Source: Pipra filicauda
Taxonomy: Eukaryota > Chordata > Aves > Passeriformes > Pipridae
DNA: 64,000 nt
Direction: 5' to 3'
Assembly: GCF_003945595.2 (NCBI RefSeq)
Contig: NW_024104554.1
Location: 2,976,001-3,040,000 of the forward strand
A program made the position numbers and the translations under genes. This document shows, piece after piece, positions 46,525 through 59,900 of this stretch (positions are counted from its first letter, which is position 1; the number at the start of each line of letters is the position of its first letter). Below the pieces are notes generated by a model. The model worked only from the letters and a program-made list of their open reading frames with translations, made no database searches and was not told the DNA's origin.

Positions 46525-49252
46525 GTATATAATTCAGGATTAATTTATCTGTAAACTCTTCAGTGCTTTCTCACAAGCACTGCAAAAGTAACATCTTGCT
46601 TCTTTATGTGCTGTATTAACTAAACTGAGGTCTTGTCATTGTGTCCTTAGTGAGTTAATTTCAGTCAGCTTTCAGTGGGAATCTGAGATAATGGTTGATG
46701 TGTAACTTGGATGTGTCAGTATCATGAGGCAGCCTTTGAATGGAAGGTGTTTCACAGGAAGCCTTCTAGACTCAAAGAACTGCTGCCTGACAGACATTGC
46801 TCTTAGCACTATTTGAAAGCTTAAGCAAACAAAACCTTCTTGTGTGTCATCAGGATGCAGCAAAAATAGCTTTTTCTGTCAGTTTAAATCCTTAGTTATT
46901 CAAAGAAGAAATAATTTTTGTTCCAGTTCACTTTTATACTGTTGAAGATGAACAAAGTTCAGAAACTGATTAGGACTTCTGGTCTTCCTTTGTTCTTCTG
47001 GGTGATTCGTAGCACACTGACACAAGTACATGAAACATAGCATTTACTTTGATGACAAAACGTATCAGCTTAAAAGCTGAAATGTGAAATCACATTTTGT
47101 ATCTTATAGTAGTAACATACTCAAATCCATGCAATATAATAGATGAGAAATTTGCTATAATTCCAGTTCCTACATGAGGGTCAGACAGTATTTACAGATT
47201 TACTCAGGAGAGTGGACAGCCTGTCAGAAGTGTTCTCTGAGAGCATAGTTCAACCCAAACGGAGTTCATCTGTACTACAGTACAAAGTAAACCAAAGGCC
47301 AGTAAGTAGATAGTTCTGCTCTTGGACAAATTGCTTTGTAAAAATCTGTACCTGCTTGTCTGAACATCACCTTTCTTGTCTGCCTTAGAAATGTAAATGC
47401 ACTGAGATCAGTAATGTAACTGGTACCATGATGATTTTTCCTATTTTGACTAGTATCAGCATTGGTATGGACTAGCATTACCACATTATCTGTAAAACTG
47501 GGTCTATAAAATTTGGTTTCATATTTATTTAGCCTTTTTTTTGTGTCTCTTCCTGCCTTCCAAAGTAGTAGTCTCTGTATTTGTAACCTACTTTATCTTC
47601 TGGGGGAGAGATGTATTTCAATAGAGGATACTGTTACTCCTGGGGAAGTTGGAATCCTGGTGTCACTCTGTGTGTGTTGAAGCCTTCACGATAGGAATTA
47701 AATTTCTTGGGACTTTTGCTGTAGAACAGCTATTTTGTGTTACGGAGGTTTCTGTTTTCTGCTAAAATTTCAGTCACACCTATAACTTAAGAACCTGCTT
47801 ACAAAAAGGCAGGTGGTACAGGGAACGCTTAAACACAGAAATCAGAATCTTGTGCATTATTGCATTACCAGTAGTTTTGACTTCTAAAAAACAAGCTAGA
47901 AATTTGCAAGTTAACAGCTGTTTCACTTCAGGGACAAAGAATAATACAATATTTCAGGTCCAACTAAGCACTGACTCTGGAAAAATTATTGTCCTTTGCT
48001 TTTATGCATGCTTTTACAAAGTAAATGGGGAAAAATGATGGGCAGTAGGGACAAACCCTCTTAAATGTGGTTTTATGCATTAACCTCAAAGGTGGAAGTG
48101 TTTAGGCATAATCTAATGTTATTCTCTGCCTGAATGATCATTTCAAAGATTCCAGTGAAATTAAAATAACTCACAAGATTTAGAACGTGATGACTTGTAC
48201 TTTCCCATTCATGGCTGTGAAGGAATTCAACAGTTTCCTACGTATTAAAGCTAAGATTTAAAGGTCTTAAATCTTTATCTTTGAGCTGCTGGGGTAACAG
48301 AAAGGACATAAAAGGATATGGTTGTTTACCTTTACTAGGCTTAGCAATCTTCCTGTAAAGTGATACAAACTATTTGTGTTAAATTCAGTTCAGATTTAAA
48401 AGTTTCACCCTTGAGATACATATTCAGCAAGTAATCTGTTGGCTAAATAATTCACTAAGTGTACTAGGAGGAGTAAGGTAATAGATTGATTTTTATCATT
48501 AGTAGTTTTCTTTCTGGAAGAGGGGAAGGAGATGACCATGGTATTATATACAAATTTGTAGAAGCCAAGAATAGAGAACTGGAATTGCCTTCAGGAGGGA
48601 CAGTTGCACGGTACAGTTTGTTCAGTGGAACCACAGTGAAGCACAGAGTTCCACCGACATGTTTACTGCAGGTGAGCAGCTGAGTGAATCCTGTAGAAGT
48701 AGATTCCTTAAACTACCATGTTTCCTGTAGCCATATATTGCATCCATTGAGAGATGAAACTTTAACATTTAGTGTTCACTGAAAGCAAATAAAAACTTGT
48801 AATTCTCTCCTGCTAAACACAGCCACGTTCTTGCATGGGATTTTGTACTTCTGCCATTTTCTCTTTTCTTCTAAAGAGCTGGATGCTGAAGGCTCTTCAG
48901 TGTCCATTTCAAGAATCTCAGCTCCTTGAGTTTTCAGGGTGGGGAGGTATGTTAGTTTCAGTTTTACATTCTGTGGTTCAAATTGAGGATAGAAAGAAAA
49001 CTAAATGCCAGTATAAGTTAAAAGTACACGTGGTTCATCTACAGATTGCACATAAAAAATTTCTTCCTGTTTGAGCCATTTTATTTTGTCAACTGAATTT
49101 AATATCTGATTTAAGGAAGAAAGGGAAATGTGTTTCAAGGCTTCTCGAGTAAGTGTTCACTGACTTCTTAAAAATTCTACAATAGTAAAATGATTTACTG
49201 GACATTTGCTGATTATATTGCCTTGCTGTATCATGAATAAGACTGCAGATTA

Positions 49253-49350
49253 TTAAAAAAACCCCAACAACAATAACCCACAAAACCAAACAAAACCCCA
49301 CAACCAAACATGAACAAAAAGCCCCCCCCCAAACCAAACCCCAAACAAAG
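49253..49350. repeat. A/C-rich low-complexity tract
   Basis: Runs of AAAACCCC, CCAAA and a 10-bp C homopolymer, with almost no G or T. Confidence 0.85.
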
Positions 49351-49622
49351 AAAAAATCCTAAAACAACTGTTATTCATAAAAAACATTCCATCTTATAAT
49401 GCTGGAGAGAATTGGAGCAGCCTTGTGGGCTCGGAAGACACACAGAGAGTGTCCAGATTACTGAACTTCTCTGAGGTGGATATAACTTTCCTTCTTACGC
49501 TAGTGAGCTCTTAATGGAAAGAGGTTTAAGTGTGAATAAATGACAGTAGCTACCAGAGGGTAGCTTGTTTACCTAGATTCAATGAACAGAAAGCAAACTG
49601 AGAACAACTTAATACCAAACAC

Positions 49623-49628
49623 TTTATT
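49623..49628 (-). terminator. candidate distal polyadenylation signal (minus strand)
   Basis: AATAAA on the minus strand, followed by GTGTTTGGTATTAAGTTGTT, a plausible GU-rich downstream element. It could end a long or spliced ALKAL2 3' UTR. The link to ALKAL2 is a guess. Confidence 0.25.
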
Positions 49629-52600
49629 ACTTACGCTTGTTATTTACAGTATTTACATATTGCACGTTCGCTGGAATGTTTTATACATTTATTATATAAA
49701 GTAAATTAATGGCAGCTTGTGTTTGTGTACAAAATCCATGCTCCACTGTCCCAAAAAGTATGTCTACTTGGAATTACGTTCCTGTTTGTCATGCAGTTTG
49801 TACTCCCAGGGTACAATGTGACCCCAATGCAAGTCTGTTTTAACCAAACTTTTAAAAAAATTGCATAAGCATGAAGGGTGTCAAGTGACCACAACTACCG
49901 TGGAGCAGATCTTTAGTAGTTCTAGATATACAAACAAACATTCCTTAAAATTTTAGAATTAAGCAATAGAACATCAATTTTCTTGGTGAAATATTTGTGT
50001 TTACATAATTTTTGGCAGCATTACACATCAATTGTAAAGTGTGTTTTTAAGTACGGAGCATTAAGTACTACTGGCAGTTATGCTACTGTAAAGAATGTCA
50101 ATCTGCAAACTTGATGGCATACAAAATGCATGTTAAAAGAATTATGGGAAGTAGTCTGTCAATCTGCAAAAATAAATCTCTTGTTCACAATGGAATTTGC
50201 TAAAAGGTAGTAAGTTCTATTTCCCTGTTGGTTTCCAAGGCACTTCTCTTGGTTCTTGGTGGTTCTTGTCATGGTAATAACATCTGGTGGATTAAAAGAA
50301 AGAAGAAAATTGCCTTTCACTATTTTTATATTCACATAGATGCGTTTCAAAATGTGTTTATCATGCTGAAAATAATAAATAAAACTGGAGAATTCCATAA
50401 TAACTTTTGAAAGATCCAGTAGCGCATTTCTGATTTAGCTCAGTTTGTATCAGCCTGACTGTTAAATTAATGCTTTGTTAATCGAGGCGGAAATTTTGGA
50501 AAGCGTCCCTTTTTGTGGTGTTTCATTTTAGGTAGACAGATTAGGAAAATCGTTCTACCTTTCAAAAAGTGCTCATAGTTAAGTCTGGCCTGTTCTAATG
50601 ACTGCAGCTGTGAAGTCAAAAATTGAATAAACCTCAGGAATAGCATTAACAGATTGCAAAATTCTGTCTAGATGCCTTGGTGTCAGTCAGTTGTTGCTAG
50701 GATCTCGGAAGGATTTGATGTATCATTGGGCCCATTTGTGAAGAAACTTGGAATCATATAAACAAGAAACAAATAGAAGTAACTTTCCGAGATTTGGTCA
50801 TATAAATGACCAATAGCTCCTGGAACATGCAAACACTGAGGCAGCACAAACTGAGCAGGAGCTGCACTGGTTCAATTTGCTGGTGGTTCTAGTAACTCTT
50901 CCCAGAATAGTTTCTTAGAATGAAATCAAAACCATTTCTATGATCCTGATATCAAAATCACTGATACAAAATGACAGGTTTCCACATTGCATATGTATGT
51001 ATATTGTCTATACTCTAGAAATGTTGATTCAGAGGTTGAGCAGTGAAGGTTTTCAGACCCCTGTTCCCCCACATCTTTAAACCATGCTAAGAAAATGTTG
51101 TGTAACTGAGTATACATATCTAGAAGTCCATCCTCTCTCCAGTAACTTCTGAGTTTGTTTTCTGCAACCAGATTTTCTAGATGGATGACCACTGAATGCT
51201 ACAAGTCTGTCCACCCAGTTTCATGTCCTTCTAAGCCTGTTATTGTTCTTTTTTAGAAGTAAAAAATGTATGATGTCTTTTTAATCTACACAGTCAAAAG
51301 CCATTGCTCTTACATGCAAACAGATTCAGTTGAAGCTTGTGTGTCTCACAGCTGTCAAAAGTCCTTGTGGGAGATAAAAACCAGTGGTACTCTGATGCTA
51401 GAGTTCTGCTGATGACACTTTTCACAGTTAAAGCTTTCATACTGTCTGTCTGAACGTAGGTAACTCTCCTTCCCTTGATCAGTGCGAAGTCTCTGATACT
51501 CTGAGTTTCTCTACATATTCTACTGCTTAAGTATAATTTATAATAGAATCATTTGGATGCAAAGTCAGTTGGACTTGACATAATCCATTGGAAATCAAGC
51601 TATTGGTGCATACAGAAATACTTGTTAGTAGTATTTAAACATTTAGTTTTGCAATTTTTGAAAGCTGTTAGGAAATGTAATAATGTTACAGAACAGCTTA
51701 ATGTAATTTATGGGTTTTCTCTGGCTTTGCAGATAGGACAATGACTTTTTTTTTTCCCATCAGTGGAAGCTGATGTAAATTTTTCTTGTCTTGCACTGTC
51801 ATCTAGCTTATTTTCCGTATGTATGGTCCTCCTGTACCCTATTTAGGCTGTGATGTTTAAAAGTGATGTTTAAAAGAAATTAACATGCTTTTGGTTTGAT
51901 CAGTGTGTGGTACAACTGACAAGTTAAACACTGAAAATGTAATAATTTTTTCATTACTAGTGGGAATATGCAGCTCACTGAGGGTGAAAAACACTGGATA
52001 GGATGCTTATACAGACTTGCTTTTGTATGGGTATCTGATCAAAAGCTCTGGATCTTAGATTCCCAGTGCTCAGGTCACTTACAGTTTTCTAAACCCCTGG
52101 CATTTTCAGAGACCCTTGAAAAGGCCTCAGATTTTTAGCATTGATAAATCTACTGTACTTTCTTTTAAATTTTTATTTCACATCATATGGATCAGTCTAG
52201 GAAAATTAGACTGGAATTTAGCTGAAGAGTGATAGGTAGTCTTAGTGGAGTTCCTAACACGATTTGACTACAGCCTCTGTTGAGAACATAGGTAACAATT
52301 CCTTTCCCCTCTTTAACTCAATTTTTAGTTCTCCTTTGCTAATGCAAGGAAAAATAAACACAAAAGCCCCCAACCAAACCAACCAACCAAACCATGCAAT
52401 TGTTCCAATTTTTAAAAGCACAAATGAAAGCTAGTGTAAAGGCATATTACAGCTTTCCAGATTTGTTTCTGGTTATTATCTGTGCATGATTATAAACTCT
52501 GTAAGAAAAAGCTAATCTGTATGAGAAGAGTTTAGTGGTTTAAAGATCAATACAAATCTTAAAATACTGTGCCAGTAGGATTTTGTAGCAGAACTTCCAT

Positions 52601-55299
52601 GTGCTTACATCAAAAAATTCTTTCCCGAAGTGTGCACACCCAGGTGGAAGTCTGTGATGTAATCAGAGAGATCCATGCACTGAAGACGATAAAGCTTCTA
52701 ATGTTCCATCTGGTGTTAGCCACAGACATCCCACAGTAAGCAAAACTACAAATTGCTGCTTAATAAAGTTGGACTATGCCACACTAGTAACTTACACTGG
52801 CTGCCTATTTAATGCAAAGCAGTAGTTCTGATAAAAGTCTTCAGTTAGTTACCTTGGAAACTACTTCCTGGCGCCAGACACAGAGGTGACTGAACATGCC
52901 CTGAGAAGTTGTATGTGATGGATCAAGCTGTACATTCTAGAAAAAGAGGGTCTGCCTTCACTGAATAATACGCAACTCCCTCATCTTAATTTCGCCTTCA
53001 CTTCTATGAAAGCGTGTTACATTTCTTGAATGCACTCGATGTTACTCTGAATAAGAAACAGTGTAAGAGAGAAAGCAATCTGTTGTTTCCATTGTAACAA
53101 AACACTTGAAGCCAAATTTAAGTACCCAAATGCTAACTTGGTTTAAGAACAGTTTGAAAAATGGTGTATAGGAATGGGATATTCAGTGGGGTACTCTAGT
53201 TTTCATGTATATGAAGTTTCTAACTTTAACTTGTATTTTCAGCATTTTTCATATACGTTACTAGTATGGACAATACATCTTGAGGAGTTTACACAGATTT
53301 TTCTGAGTTCCAAAGGAAATTTCAGTTATCAGTGGGCTTTAGCTTATTAGGAATTTTATAAAGAATGTTAGACCTTCGTATGTACAAATATTAATTTTTT
53401 GTATCTGCTTCTTAAGGAAGGAAGCAACTAATAGATTTTTTCATACCCTTTTTATAGTATATAAAACCTCACTTTCTCTGCTTAGCCCAAGATTCCTACT
53501 ACTTACACCAGTCTTGTATTTATTAGTGCAAAAGTGTTTGTCATTAGTTTTACTTTGTTTATTTGAAATAACTGTAGATGCTTTAAAAAAGGTAAAAAAC
53601 CCCATAAAACTTGTCCGTATAGAAATTAGAAGAAATCTTCAAAACAGAAGGATGTAATAATATGTGATTAATGCAGTCTTTAGTTTTTGAACTAGTAGTC
53701 ACGGTACAAGGAGGTTTTCAACATATATTATGAGATCAGTATTGGGCTCTAGCAAACACTTAAAGAACAGCTAATGGAAAAGGGAGGGCACCAACAGTAA
53801 CACCTGCAGTTTTCAAACAAAAGCAGTAAAATCTGTATGACTGTAGCCAAAGTGGCTGTGACAGATGCTGTCAAAGGGGACAGATTTTCAGAGTCATCGC
53901 CGTCTGTCACAGGAAATACTCAAGATCTGAACTGGGAACTTTATTTAGGTGAAGACTTCAGGAATTTAGTTCCTGACATTTCTTACCTACTGCAGATATG
54001 GACAACATTACAGTTGTGGGATGTATCTGCATAGGGTGGAACAAAGCAACCATGGAATATGGGAAATCCTAGGAAGCTGACTGAAGAACAGAACAAAAAA
54101 CAGCATCAAGGACAGGACTTAGCATAGCTGTGTTGACCACAAGAAGAGGTTACAGAATAAAATTAATCAGAAATGATGCTGGTGGCAGCCAAGGAATATG
54201 ACCTGGGTTGCTGATTGGAAAAAAAAAAAAGGACTACTGAGTGACGTGGTGATATAAATCTGTTGCTCTGGCTTCACTCATGCAATCTCAACAATTTGAA
54301 GGGCTGTTACTGGGTCCCTGCATTGTTCCTATCTGTGGGACAGGCAGAATGGGAACGTACACTAAAAAACAAGAGAAGATGGAGCCCAGTTACATACGTG
54401 TAGGGTAAATGAGAAAAAGTGAAGGCTCCATAAGACATGTTGTACTACAAACACACACATGGGCCCACTCAGGTATGTGTTGTGACAGTCACAGATGTCC
54501 AATTCCTGTTTTCACATCTTATTTTCTTGTTTGATCTTAGCTCAGAGTTTCAATGTCTTGTGTGCTTTAAAGCTGTGATAGTCCAAAATGCATGTAGTGT
54601 AGAAAGGAAAACAAATCTATTTTTTTTTTTCCTTTAACTTGATCTCTAAACATGGATAGATGTCCAGAGATCTGAAAAATCCACCAAAACTACCAATTTG
54701 CCAGGGTAATAGTCCATCTGTAGCCCAGCCCACTTAAAAGCCTCCAATGAAATGAAAATCAGATAATGAGCAAAACAGGAAACCTAATTTGCTTCACACA
54801 AATTGAACTGATGCAGTAGAAAAGCTTTGAGGAGAAAAGATGATTAATCTTATGGAGACATTTACGAATCTCAAAGCATATGTGGTAGAGAATAGTCTGT
54901 CTTTCTACTAACAGAGGTTGCTTAACAATTCTACCACTACTGATCTGTGTCTGTGTGGAGAATAACAGAAGTGGAGTTGCTATTGACATTGCAACATGCC
55001 TGTTAGTTGAGCAAAGGTGTTTTTTGAGAGATGGACAATTTTAAATAGACTCCTAGCTTGAGATGTGAATTCCTTTAGTTCCTGTTCCTTCATATTACAA
55101 GTTTATGTTTACATGACAGGATGTTAAGATACAGATAAAACTTTCTAAAGAAAGGGAGAAAAGAATTTCCTACTCTGATGTATCCGCTTATTGGTAATAA
55201 TACTGACCTATTTGCAAAGTTAAACAAATTATATCTCGTTTAGCCACACTGGATAGAGAGGATGGCTAGTAGCAACCTTTTATGAAATGGAATAGTTCC

Positions 55300-56170
55300 A
55301 TGATGTTTTCCTGCAGTCATCTCTTCTTTAGACTAAATAATCCCAATTCCTTTAACTGTTCTCTTAAACTTTTTCTAGGCCTTTGGTAATCCACACTGCT
55401 CTTCTTTGGACTCTTAAGAAGCACCCATATGTCAAGTGTGGTGCCCTTAATTAAATGCAGTATTCCAGAAACAGTGATTATTTCAGATGTTTCATAAACA
55501 ATTATTTTATTTATAAATTCCAGTATGTTGTCTGACTTTTTTCAAGTGTGACATGGTTGACTTGTTTAGTTTGTGATCCAGTACAACCCCTATGTTTTTG
55601 ACAAAACTATCTGTCCATTCACAAAATGCCATGGATTCTGGCATTCTGGTAATTCTGAAGCTAAATACTCCTACCTGACTTCATAATTCTGCTCTTTAAA
55701 TTTTATCCTTGTTTTAAACTATTCAGCTTATTTTCTAAGATTATTTTTAATTTCAAGATTGTACTGTATCATGGTTGCTTCTCCTACACTACTCTAATCC
55801 TTAAATATAGTATTCTATCACCCAAGTTATTAATGAAAGTATTGAACAATATCACACCCATAATGAAGCTGTGAGACACTGCTTAATACATTTTTCCAGT
55901 TTTGACAGTGAAACGCTAATAACCTACTTGTGTATCTTTTTCCAGTCATTTTTACATTTATCTTGATTACATTTCCCTAGCTTGCTTCTGAGAATGCCAT
56001 GCAAAACAATGTCAATGCTTTAAAAAAATAAACTAAAATGCTTAATATTTATTATTTTTTCTCACTGATTCTCTCCACCGTAGAGTTAAAATATCTTGGT
56101 TTGACAGCATTCGTTACTGACAAGTCCATATGCTCATTAGTCTGAGGTCACATTTTTGTCTCAGGTAAAG
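55300..56170 (-). mobile_element. ancient CR1/L3-like LINE relic
   Basis: Reversed LINE coding sequence, with pieces such as CCCAAGTTATTAATGAAAGT, CATTTCCCTAGCTTGCTTCTG and AGAATGCCATGCAAAACAATG. I recall these from old amniote CR1/L3-clade elements. It is strongly diverged, with approximate ends. Confidence 0.55.
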
Positions 56171-56896
56171 GCTGAGGACAGAATGTGACTTAGTCCTTTT
56201 GTATTCTTTTGTGACAGTTTCCTAAAAATAGGTCAGTTGGTTGGCTTTTTATTTTGGTGCATGATGAAATTTCCCAAGTATTTGTGGGAAGTAGAGGTAC
56301 ATGTAGGCAAAAAAGGAGGGAATTAACCCATAGACATGAGAGGTGAACACAATGAAATCCCAGGAAATCCGAGTAGCTTGAAGTTAGTTTATCAGTGCTA
56401 CTAATAATACATTTTAATTGAATTACTATAAAAGCACCTGCAGCCTATCTACGTTTACAAAGCTTTCATGTGTATAGCTATGTATACATTAACTCAGACT
56501 AAAGAGTACACCATAGATGTACAGCTGCACACATAAAAGGGTGGCTGCTGCTCCTGATACAGGCAATTGTGTACTGAGTCAACTCTTGAAAAATAAGCCA
56601 CAGCTGTAGAGTTTTGTTCTGTAACAACAAATCACTATCTGCTAACTGTATGCTGCTATAAATAATTCACAGATGATGCACATGGACTTTTATGTAATGA
56701 CTTCCAGCAGGGGGTACCCTTTCCTTGATGCCAAAATTTGCCAGATTAAGCCAGTTACTTTAAGTTGCGTGAGAGGAGAATACCTTAGCTAAAGGACAGT
56801 TGTTATTATACGCCCATAAATTCTCATGGATGAAGCACAACATCCTCTGCTTTGCTATGCAGTGGAATGTCATTACTGCTAAGAAAAAGCTTACCT

Positions 56897-56961
56897 TTAT
56901 CCTTCCATGCACATTGGGCTTACTGCCAACCGAGTAAGAAGCCTGGCACATCTTTTATAGT
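56897..56961 (-). CDS. ALKAL2: ALKAL2 last coding exon
   Basis: Acceptor CATGACAG. Encodes [20 protein letters not shown], then TAA at 56899-56897. Two bases after the stop is a GTAAGC donor-like site. Confidence 0.92.
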
Positions 56962-59900
56962 CTGTCATGAAAAAAGAGCATAAATAGATTACCAAAGTAA
57001 CCAATTTTGCTTTTAAAAATCAACATTGATATCAGTGTCAAATTAGTATTGTAATAAAGTTTAATGAATACCTTAGTTTGCAACAGAATAAAAGTCAACT
57101 CCTTAGACTTAGAAATGCACTGTGTAAAAACTGTGTAACTGAAAGCCATGTCTAATAGCATGTTAACAGTGCAACTGACTTTTGCATATGTTCCATCTGT
57201 AAACAAATAGCATGAATGTGCTTGGAGGCTCTCCAAGTGTTTGTATGTATGAAAATTTATATATCTGTGTCTGTGCTTACATGCAGGATCTAAACATGTG
57301 ACTGTAGTATCTCCATACTAGAGGAAGAGTAAGTTGTGCTCATCCACCTTTGAAATCCAGCCCTCAACGAACAAGGCTATCAACTTAAGTAATGCCATTC
57401 TCCAATAGATTTTCTTCAAATTAGACAAATAACATCTAGTCATAGGAATGTTAAGTCCAGCCCAAGTATGTGACCACATCACAAACATTCATAACTGTAT
57501 CACGTTTCATCTTAAAACTAGTAAAACTGTTTTTTCCATAGTAGTCCTATTGTTAGTTGTTCATATTTTAGGTACCTTCTTCTCTTTGATACATTTGTAA
57601 TAAGGGACAGAACCAATGCAAAACTAAAAAAAAATCAAAAGGGTTTTTTCTTCATTAACATGACAAACTGAAAGCAAGTATTGTGAAAGCTGGTTATGGA
57701 CAGACAGAAAAGTAAATTACTTTCCAGGTGTCAGTGCTATTACAGTGTACAAAGTACTAGAAAGTATGCCAACAAAATTCTTTTGTACTGGCTACCACCA
57801 TGCTGCAGCCTCATAGATGCTTTTAATTTCTTTGTTGTTTAGCCTTTGAATTTCTACACAGAATGAACAGTATTATTTGAAGTCAGGATATTATCAAAAA
57901 GTAACATCATTCTGTGCATGAAGAATTAAAGTAGGCTGTCTATGTCGTTTTCCTAGAAGTTACTTCAAAAGATGCTAGTCAGCCCAGTCCAGTAACTGAT
58001 GTTGATTTTCGTTAGGCATTATTTCATTAATGAGTAACTACATCTAATGTTTCCTAGAGATGCAATGTTAACAACCTCTAACTCACAGCATACTTATGCT
58101 ATAATTGCCATTCATACAAATTATCCTCCATTATCCAGACATGATAATGGTGGGTATGTCACTTGTCAGAAGGAAAAGGCTAATTTAGACTTTATGACCA
58201 ACTAGTTTATAGCTTCACAGCTTGGAGCTGTGCTGAGCCAAATGATGTTTGTATTGTGATCCTTATGAAAAAGGTAATATGACCATTTGCTTGTTCAAAA
58301 CAGACAAGTTATGAACAACTTATATCTCCACCCATATAAACAGAATGTGATCTGGCTATCATCTATAAATCCCTATCTTTCCAAGGCATTCCTAATCTGA
58401 AGCCTTACAAACAGGGGAAAAGTCCACAATTCTTACCAAATATGCCTTTAAAGTATATTGGGCTAAAATATTTATTAATACTTGAAACTTGGAATCTGTA
58501 ACTCTTGTTTCTATTCCCAGCTCTGCTACTGACCCAACTGGTTGACCTCAGACAAGTAAAATAAAGTGTGCTTCCATTCTGAAAAGGCTGTACTAAAATA
58601 GCATCTGCTTACTCAACAGGTCCACCTCAGTATGAATCTAGAGTCACATCTACTGACTGATAAATGTCAGTGTTTGATTTGATTGTCTCTGTGCTGCCAA
58701 CAGTGAAGAGATATCATAAACTGGATTTTCTTATTTGTGTCCATCAGCACTTTTTTTTTTTCCTGAGCCTTAGGAAATTATATTTTTGTAATTCACGGAA
58801 CACAAGTGTTACAAAGATTCATTGTCAACATCACTGATAGATTGGTAGCTGAATAGTCAAAATAGAAAATGTCTATAAAATATGTTCTAGATAAATAATC
58901 AATGAAAAGGAAATAATCCCACCTGGATTTCTGATCCTATATTGAATTTGCAGCACTAGAAAGTAAATATGAGATGTTTCTGAGAGGAGTCATGTTCCTG
59001 TGAAAAGCAAACACTTGATTTGGAACCCAGGAGACATATACTTCAGTACCTAAGGACACAGTGTTTACAGCCATTGTACACAATGTATTTTCAGTGAAAA
59101 GGTTTTGTTTCCATTTTCCTCTCTGTAATGCTGATGCTGTACTGTAATACTGTAAAGAATACTCCGTATATTTTAGAGCACTGAAAACTCTTCATTGCAA
59201 GGTATGAGTTCTGACATTGTATCACTACTGGTACCTGATAGAGCTATTAAATTTGAGTTTCCTTTTGTTTTAGGGAAGTTTCTCGTTTTGTCACTTACAT
59301 GCTGGGATGGTGCAGTCCCTTGTATTGTGATAAAGCCGATGAAAATGTTTACTACATTTTGGGCTAAAGTAGAGTGGACCTGAAATATAAAGAAATAATA
59401 AGTTATGAATTAGCACAGGTCACAGAAAGAGTAGTGCAGCTTACGGTATGTACTTGAAATGATGGATACCAATGCAAAATTAAAACATACCTGTTAAATG
59501 CTTTAAGAACTTGTCTTTCATCCTCAGATCTCTAGGAACTATTTCTGTTGGACAGAAAAAAGAATAGTCACTCTGCTGCACTGGAACTCTGCTTGCCAAG
59601 CATAGTATGAGGGCAGGGAATATTCTGTCCAGCAAACATCACCACTATGTCTTGACAGGTACACAGAGGTCAAAAGCCCTTTGCATACAGTAGGCCACAT
59701 TTCAAGCACTTGTTTTACATAGGAACCCCTGTAAAATGCTCTATGAAACACACGGTGATGATGAAACAATGTCTGTTAGATGTGTGGTCATTAATGATGA
59801 TGGTTATTAACTAAGAGTCAGATTTTAGCTCTCTATGAATTATATTATCAAGTTGACCTAGATTTAAATTCTTCAAGAAATTTTAGTTCATGGTTGCTCA

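Larger units (their letters stand above)
46525..56896. other. intergenic stretch between convergent ACP1 and ALKAL2
   Basis: About 10 kb, AT-rich. It contains an A/C-rich low-complexity tract at 49253-49350, a similar CCAA-type tract near 52365-52395, and an ancient LINE relic at 55300-56170. No protein-coding exon is recognised. Part may be 3' UTR of ALKAL2. Confidence 0.6.

Noticed and set aside
57270..57330. Candidate ALKAL2 exon ending CCT GCA T before a GTAAGC donor
   Set aside because: The frame upstream contains a stop and lacks the [12 protein letters not shown] segment. The true exon is at 59299-59379.
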